Origin: Phytoseiulus persimilis
Lineage: Eukaryota > Arthropoda > Arachnida > Mesostigmata > Phytoseiidae
Direction of reading: 5' to 3'
Assembly: GCA_037576195.1 (NCBI GenBank)
Contig: CM075102.1
Span: 43,272,745 to 43,336,744 of the forward strand
Length of the DNA stretch: 64,000 nucleotides
Shown: in pieces, positions 58,801 through 64,000 of the stretch
How positions within the stretch are numbered: position 1 is the first letter of the stretch
Layout: the number at the start of each line of letters is the position of its first letter
Notes under the pieces: model-generated
Database searches by the model: none
What the model was told of the DNA's origin: nothing
What the model saw: the letters and a program-made list of their open reading frames with translations, nothing else
Program-made: the position numbers and the translations under genes

Positions 58801-61800
58801 TGGCAGGGTTGGGCTCGGGCGTCGGCCATGAGGCGCCGACGGGAGTTCGGTTCGTTCCCTCTGGAGATCGCTACGCGATGCCCAACGAATTGTGCGTGCA
58901 CGTAGCCGCAACGAGCGTGCGGCAATAACGCCGCGCCACGTGCATGGGCGCGTCGCTTGACATCCAACGGCTTGACATCAATCGGGAGCGGGTATCAACG
59001 GTATCCGCTTCCCTTAGAACTGCGGCCGGTGACTGCGGAGCTTTCTCGCCCTTAACCATAGTTATATTTAACGAGCCGCGGCAGTGCTTGCGGGTCCTGT
59101 ACCGAGGGAACGACTTCTCCTCGGAGAATTATACCGAAGCAAAACCCGAAAGCCCCGCGCGGGCGCGAGGGAAAGGTGTCGATATTAGCACAGGGCAAAA
59201 ACTCCAACGAGGTACTCGGTAGCGTTCATCAGCAAACACTGGTATACAGTGCAGCGGGGTGAATTTCTCTCGGGCTCGCGTTGCCACCAAAAAAGAGAAT
59301 CCCGTTCAGCTTCACAAACACGAGAGCCTCTCCACTTAACAAATTCATTGCCACACTCCCAAGCTAGAGGTAATGCACTCGCAGGAAATTAAGACTACAC
59401 CACAGTCTGCCCGTTCTCCCTCGCACAGGGCAGGAAATAGCCTCTGGTCCTGCTTATTTAGGCCTCAGCTCGGCTCAAACAGACCCCCGGTAAAGGCTTT
59501 CCAGCGTCCCCAGCGTGGTCGACGAAGAGAGGGAACGAGAGCGATGGCCAAGAGGTTCGGCAACCGCCTTGTCTATCTATTCTGGATGAATAAATATAGC
59601 GCCATTTATTAGCTTACCCCGGTATGCCTCCTGCTTCCATGTAGTTAGCCAAGGTGACATCGTTCGACCACACGTCGAACTGCCACTTCCTCAGGCCTAG
59701 CACTCCGCAGTGAACCCTGCCCGTATGGATCCCTACCCGCATATTCACATCAACTCCTGTCACATCCCGAACAAGCCTGAAAGGAAGGCAGAGGAATTCG
59801 AATGGAATGCGAGGAACTCCAGCGAGTCTGTGCCAAGCCTCGGATCAAGCGATTGTGTCTATTTACCCGATTGCCTCAATCATATCGAGTCCCATCTCGA
59901 CGCAGCAGTGCGCGTGATCAGGTCTAGGGTCCGGAAGACCGCATACGCAGTAGTAACAATCGCCTGCGAAAAAGGACGGAACCGTCTTTATTCTCTCTTC
60001 CTGGGAGTATAGAGGAAGAACTGCTCTCGAGACCACGATGAGCACGACAGCGACGTCAACCTTGTCTCTCGTTTTTATTTTGGGAGTTTTCGAGCAAACG
60101 TACTCTTTATAGTTCATGATCACGCTAAGTTTATTGCGAAAGGCGTGAATTTCATGGCCTCCGAGCTCGCTTCCAGCTCTGCCTCTCGACCGTTGCAACG
60201 CTCATGAATAGTGGAAACGAAAAGGAAACTCCGCTTATTGGTACTCCCGATCATGAGGTAACAATGGACCTGGGACCTCTAAAAAATTCGCGTGTGTCAA
60301 GGGTTTCGCCAGGGGGTCGTATTGGAATTTCATGGCGGATTCTTGTTCGGTGCTGTCGGCGCAGCTCGCTCGAACGCTCCAAGCGTTCCAACCCGATACC
60401 CAGAGTTTCTCGCAGCTCGCCGGCTGCCCCATCGAATCCCGACCTGAAAAATACCCTGCTGGTTTGTGCTGAGAGCTTACCGAGGATCTTGATCCTCAGG
60501 CAGTGGTTTTCTGCCGCGAGTCTGTCGAAACGAGCGAACAGCTCATTCAGCATTTTGACAACTTCCTCCGCGGTGCACTGAGATGACAGCGAAGTGAAGC
60601 CGCAAATATCCGCAAACAGGATGCTGGAACGATGGAACACGGAGCTTTTTAGTTTTCCCACTCCGCCAGTACGTCTCGTCCCTGGTATTCTTCTCCCGTT
60701 CCCCATTCCATCTACTCCGCATCCCGCTGTTCTTTCCCAAATTTTTATTTCTACTCGACGGCTCCGGTGCAGGTCCTCGGGCATCGAAGCAACGAGCGGA
60801 TAAGACTCTGACTCGCTCATGGTTTTTCTTTTCGGACGGCCCCTCCCAAGGGCATGCGCACCTGACGTTGTTGTGTCTCTGAATGTAGATTTTGTGGAAC
60901 ATTGTATCTTGTGGCTTATTGACGAAGTCGGCTTTCATTTCGAGCGCGACATGTCGTGGCAGCACCGATAGGAGCAGTTGTTCCTGGAACGGGCGGAGAA
61001 GGGAAAAAGCTTGAAAGACCTGTGGTAACAAAGGACACGCTCAGATCCACGATTGCTCTCGTCCCGACACCTCGGTGGTGACTTGAATGCAGCTCTACGT
61101 TGGAACCCTTCCGACTGAGCCGGCCATCGACTCCATGTGCATGCGGGAGGCACACCTGTCTACGGGCTTTGACTTCGTTCAGATATAAGATCTACTCGAA
61201 ATTGCTTCCTTCCTACTGGTTCTCGGAGATTTGAAAGAGTCTCGGAGAGCGCTTGCTGCGACTCACTTGACCAACCGAGCAGTCGATCGACCCAGCGTCG
61301 GATGATCGAATTGCCAACCGGTACTCGGAGGAAGCTTCCACTTTCGACTTTGATTTCAGAGGAGCGAGCCGAGCTAAATCCGATGGCTTCGAGGGCCGCT
61401 CGCTTTTATCTTCGGCTGCAGGCGATCTCCGTGAGCAAGTGCTCCCGAGAGCAGGGGAGAGAGGGTGAAGGAAACAAGAACACAAACCTGCTTCTGGTTC
61501 TCGCGTTGAATATTCAATCTGGCTTTTATGCAGCCCCGGGTTTCAATGAAAGCTTGCCGCTGAGACTTCTTCGACGGGTAGTGAGAAAATGCCGCGATTC
61601 CGTTGGCTCCGAGCAACATCAGCATATCGAAAATCATCTGCGCCGAGTGATCGCGGGAGGAACAGAGGTCATTAGACATTGAGATTGGTTTCCAGGACAG
61701 AGGCAAGGCGAGAGAAGCATTGAATCGATAACGACTAACACGGCGGCAGCGACAGCGAGCGGAGCCACAACACTGAGCGGACGGGGGGACTTGCAAGCTA

Positions 61801-62927
61801 CAACAGAATGGACCCGAGGCTAGAAGCAGAACTAAAGCAGGGCAAAGACGACGAAGTGAAGCCAGTGAAGGAGAAAGAGGAAGAGTCTCGCCGGCAATCG
61901 CAACCAGATGCCGCTGGAACTCTAATTCTCTTCTTGCCGAAATTGTTAGTGACGAAAAAGTTCCCAGCTCAGCCAAGCAAAAATCATTTATATGCATGTG
62001 CCAAAGCCACAGCGACCACTTGTGAGAGTTCGGAGCAGAACTTCCAGCCGCCGACACTCAACGCGATACGCCACCAGGATTCAGGAAGCTCCGGAATTCC
62101 AGGAAGCGAGTATCGCGATGCGCGGCTCCGCTTATCTCCGTCGAGGCTGGTTACAACCCCGTGCCCCGACGCAATCACTTCCAGCTCGGAACCGGAACAG
62201 GCGAAAAAATCCGCGTTCCCCTCAGATGCAGGAGCGATAACTCAGGATGAAGCGATCCAACTCGGTAGCCGAACAAGCGATGCACGGCAAGCAGCTACTC
62301 CATCTATCCGAAAATGAAACGAAAGAAACCGGTGAGCTTGCCAACGCGGTCATGCTTACGACACACAGCGCGGTTCGATGGCGACTCTGCTCCAACAGGT
62401 CTACCTTCGCCTTATCGGATGTTGTGGTCTTCTCGAACGTGAGGTATTCACAGCCGATGTACGACAACAGTATAGCTGCACCGGTCAATGAACAGGTTAA
62501 CAATCGTACTGGTACGAGAGTGTACGCTTTGTAGATGAGGAGCATACAGAGCCACAACCCGGAGTACAATCTGCAACGTAGGCCGGCCGTTACATCGTTT
62601 CGACGTACCTCCTGCCGTACTCCGCCCTCTTATCGTATTCAACCGGTGAGGTGAGAGCTTGAGAACACTTATACGGAGCGGATTATGAGAACCCTCGGAA
62701 CCTGACCTTTGATTCGTGCGTCTCTCGGCCCCGTTTCCAAACGTTGCAGACGATGATGAGGATGATTGCGATGATGATGGCGGCGGCGGCGGCAATGATG
62801 ACGACGACAACGTCGACGGTGAGAGAGACGATGAACCCAGATCCGCCGCAAGAACGGCGGCCAGGCCAACGAAACTGACCAGAATCACGTAATTGCTGAT
62901 TACGAGCTGCGTCTGACGAAAAAATGA
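49423..62927 (-). CDS. Membrane adenylate cyclase, type 5/6 class, 5' part missing (20 exons)
   Basis: Makes cAMP from ATP at the plasma membrane. Exons from 5' to 3' (minus): 62927-62707, 62570-62360, 61637-61488, 60983-60862, 60623-60481, 59963-59867, 59776-59618, 57872-57664, 56620-56460, 56383-56247, 55966-55885, 55733-55629, 55522-55358, 53480-53343, 53249-53128, 52881-52740, 51380-51234, 50550-50342, 50058-49929, 49623-49423. Every phase joins cleanly, giving 1016 residues and a TGA stop at 49425-49423. Visible order: membrane segments 3-6, C1a, C1b, segments 7-12, C2, basic tail. [13 protein letters not shown], the C1a block and the C1b motif [13 protein letters not shown] match types 5/6 rather than the Ca-calmodulin types. 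Segments 1-2 and the N-terminus must lie beyond 64000. One intron uses a GC donor. Confidence 0.96.
51381..52739 (-). other. GC-AG intron in the adenylate cyclase gene
   Basis: The exon ending SSEHSNE stops at GAG followed by GCAAGT, the canonical context for a GC donor; the next exon starts after CTCTCCCCAG. The join SSEHSNE-DLYHEQ aligns in length with the family. A GT alternative 20 bases upstream (CCA-GTGAGC) has the wrong phase for the strong acceptor. Confidence 0.7.
53128..56620 (-). other. Adenylate cyclase: C1b end and membrane segments 7-12
   Basis: The 56620-56460 exon is the C1b end ([20 protein letters not shown]). Segments 7 to 9 follow on three exons. The 55522-55358 exon is a hydrophilic extracellular loop (residues 600-654) with an N-glycosylation sequon at Asn630 (NVS) and two cysteines, the usual site of glycosylation in this family. 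Segments 10-12 are on 53480-53343 and 53249-53128. The loop exon ends at donor GTTGGT, which is weak but phase-consistent. Confidence 0.85.
57664..59963 (-). other. Adenylate cyclase: rest of catalytic domain C1a
   Basis: [10 protein letters not shown] supplies the second metal-binding Asp (Asp284). [51 protein letters not shown] and HITKETL follow in the family order, and [15 protein letters not shown] closes the domain. The large intron 57873-59617 has a GC-rich interior and contains a perfect 9-bp hairpin at 58029-58049. Confidence 0.93.
58029..58049. repeat. Perfect inverted repeat inside a cyclase intron
   Basis: GACAATGGC and GCCATTGTC form a 9-bp stem with loop AAA. The stem is too short for a microRNA precursor. 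Confidence 0.7.
60481..62927 (-). other. Adenylate cyclase: membrane segments 3-6 and start of C1a
   Basis: Residues 1-74 carry segment 3 ([20 protein letters not shown]) and an extracellular loop with a long Ser/Pro-rich insertion encoded by TCA/TCG repeats. Residues 75-145 carry segments 4 and 5 (YTLVPVRLL), and residues 145-194 carry segment 6 and the signature SQRQAF. The helical lead-in [17 protein letters not shown] then opens C1a. [10 protein letters not shown] (235-244) has the first metal-binding Asp, Asp240. The donors at 62707 (GTCAGG) and 61488 (GTTTGT) are non-consensus after GT but fit homology and phase. Confidence 0.88.
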
Positions 62928-64000
62928 CTGCAATGCCGAATGCATCGAATTAGAGTTTCGCTTCTGAATGACTCTGATTTTGCGTCTGTCCTTGGATTCA
63001 TTCGGGGGAGCGGGGGTTCTTTTCCTGGGTATGGTCGTGCATGCTTGCGTTCACATGCACGGAATGTGAGGGTCGCTCACAATGAGGGCTCCGCGGGAGA
63101 GATCCCTCCGCCGCTTAACAGCTCGATCACTGCTTGTATCGACTTCACCCAGTTGTAAACAGCGACGAATCAACATAAAAGATTCACAAAAAGCGTGTCG
63201 CAACTCCGAGGCCTCGGGGGTTCCTTGCGGCCCATCTGGAGACGGGTTTCGTTGACGTCGAAACCAATTCCATGGGAATGCACTGGAAAATTCTCGAACG
63301 CGAGATCTGTATGGTGAGGAGCTCGGCTCTGGGGGGATCAACTGAAGGTTGTTCAAGTGCTTGCGCAGGCATGATGAGGTGAGAGGAATTAGGCAGATAG
63401 AAGGAAGCTCGAACCGGATATCCAGACTCGGCTGTAGGAGACGACGGGAGACGATTGCTCGGGTATGTTTTCCAGTCAGCATCGACCTGTGGTGAATGAT
63501 TCAACGGAGACGACTGCACTCGCAGGAGAGCGGGTTCTTCAGAAACAGCGAAGGTTCGGCGGCTGGATCCCTGAGCGACCAAATCCCGTTGTTCGGCTAT
63601 GGCGGTGGTGGTAGTGGCGGCAGTGGAAACAACAGGCAGGAGGTCGGACAGAGAGTAGGGCGGTACCGGGGAGCTTAGGAAGCCTCTCCAAATGAGGTTT
63701 CCCTACCAATCCTATTTGGCGTCCGTCTACTCGAAACTGGTCCTTGATGCAAAGTCCAGCGAGCAGCCGTTTGTTGATTTCGGCAGGAAGTGCGCTGAGG
63801 ACGCACTGCTCAAAGAGCCGGCGGTTACGCTAGTAGAACATTTGCAAGGGCTCTTGCTCGGCCAGTGTGAAAACATTCACAATAACTCGTTCGTCGCCAA
63901 TATGAGCTCGAGGGGGGGGGGGGGCATTCGCGTATGTACAGTACATCCGCAATGTTCCGTACCAAATCCGGCCTGGAGACCCCCGTAAATCGGCTCGGCC
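62928..64000. other. Presumed cyclase intron; 13-base G run
   Basis: Upstream of the first visible cyclase exon there is no candidate for membrane segments 1-2, so this is most likely intron. Open frames at 63184-63582 (minus) and 63692-63988 (plus) lack hydrophobic segments and family resemblance. A homopolymer of 13 G lies at 63912-63924. Confidence 0.45.

Noticed and set aside
62700-62850. Hydrophobic frame ([21 protein letters not shown]) suggesting a membrane segment
   Set aside because: It is a shifted reading of the Ser/Pro codon repeats. The other frame continues from segment 3 of the cyclase and joins the next exon in phase, and the family alignment needs no extra segment here.
63184-63582. 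Minus-strand frame as a possible cyclase N-terminus
   Set aside because: It does not join in phase to the first visible exon through a convincing splice pair, and membrane segments 1-2 are missing between them.

Overview
The window looks like nuclear DNA of a chelicerate arthropod, most probably a parasitiform mite; this is inference from gene content, compact introns (about 60 bp to 2 kb) and roughly balanced base composition. No database search was possible. Two kinds of real gene can be supported: a cluster of five Rebers-Riddiford (chitin-binding) cuticle protein genes, and the 3' part of a membrane adenylate cyclase of the vertebrate type 5/6 class. The rest is repeats, transposon debris and long stretches with no recognisable gene.

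Layout. 1-8.2 kb is repeat rich: a foldback DNA element with long inverted arms and an 8-bp target duplication (735-1601), a decayed 3' end of an R1-like non-LTR retrotransposon (about 2.4-3.0 kb, minus strand), two copies of a roughly 315-bp dispersed repeat (3662-4301) and a 45-bp minisatellite of about 52 units (4333-6669). 8.2-40.1 kb holds the five cuticle genes: one on the minus strand (8245-9242) and four on the plus strand (17062-17866, 27851-28533, 33204-34013, 39394-40053). Each has a TATA-like box 55-125 bp upstream of a tiny first coding exon (one to four codons), then a phase-0 intron of 165-418 bp, then one exon with the rest of the signal peptide and the chitin-binding domain. 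The third copy carries a 1-base frameshift. Between them lie a transposon with about 230-bp inverted arms and a broken DDE transposase (15181-16307) and a foldback element (25019-25763).

40.2-49.4 kb contains nothing I recognise. From 62927 down to 49423 the minus strand carries 20 exons of the adenylate cyclase. All reading phases join without conflict, giving 1016 visible residues: transmembrane segments 3-6, catalytic domain C1a, linker C1b, transmembrane segments 7-12 and catalytic domain C2, with metal- and substrate-binding residues intact. The exons for the N-terminus and the first two membrane segments must lie beyond the right edge.

Function. The cuticle proteins would be secreted and bind chitin in the exoskeleton; the cyclase would make cAMP at the plasma membrane under G-protein control. 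Nothing in the sequence links the two functionally; they are neighbours only.
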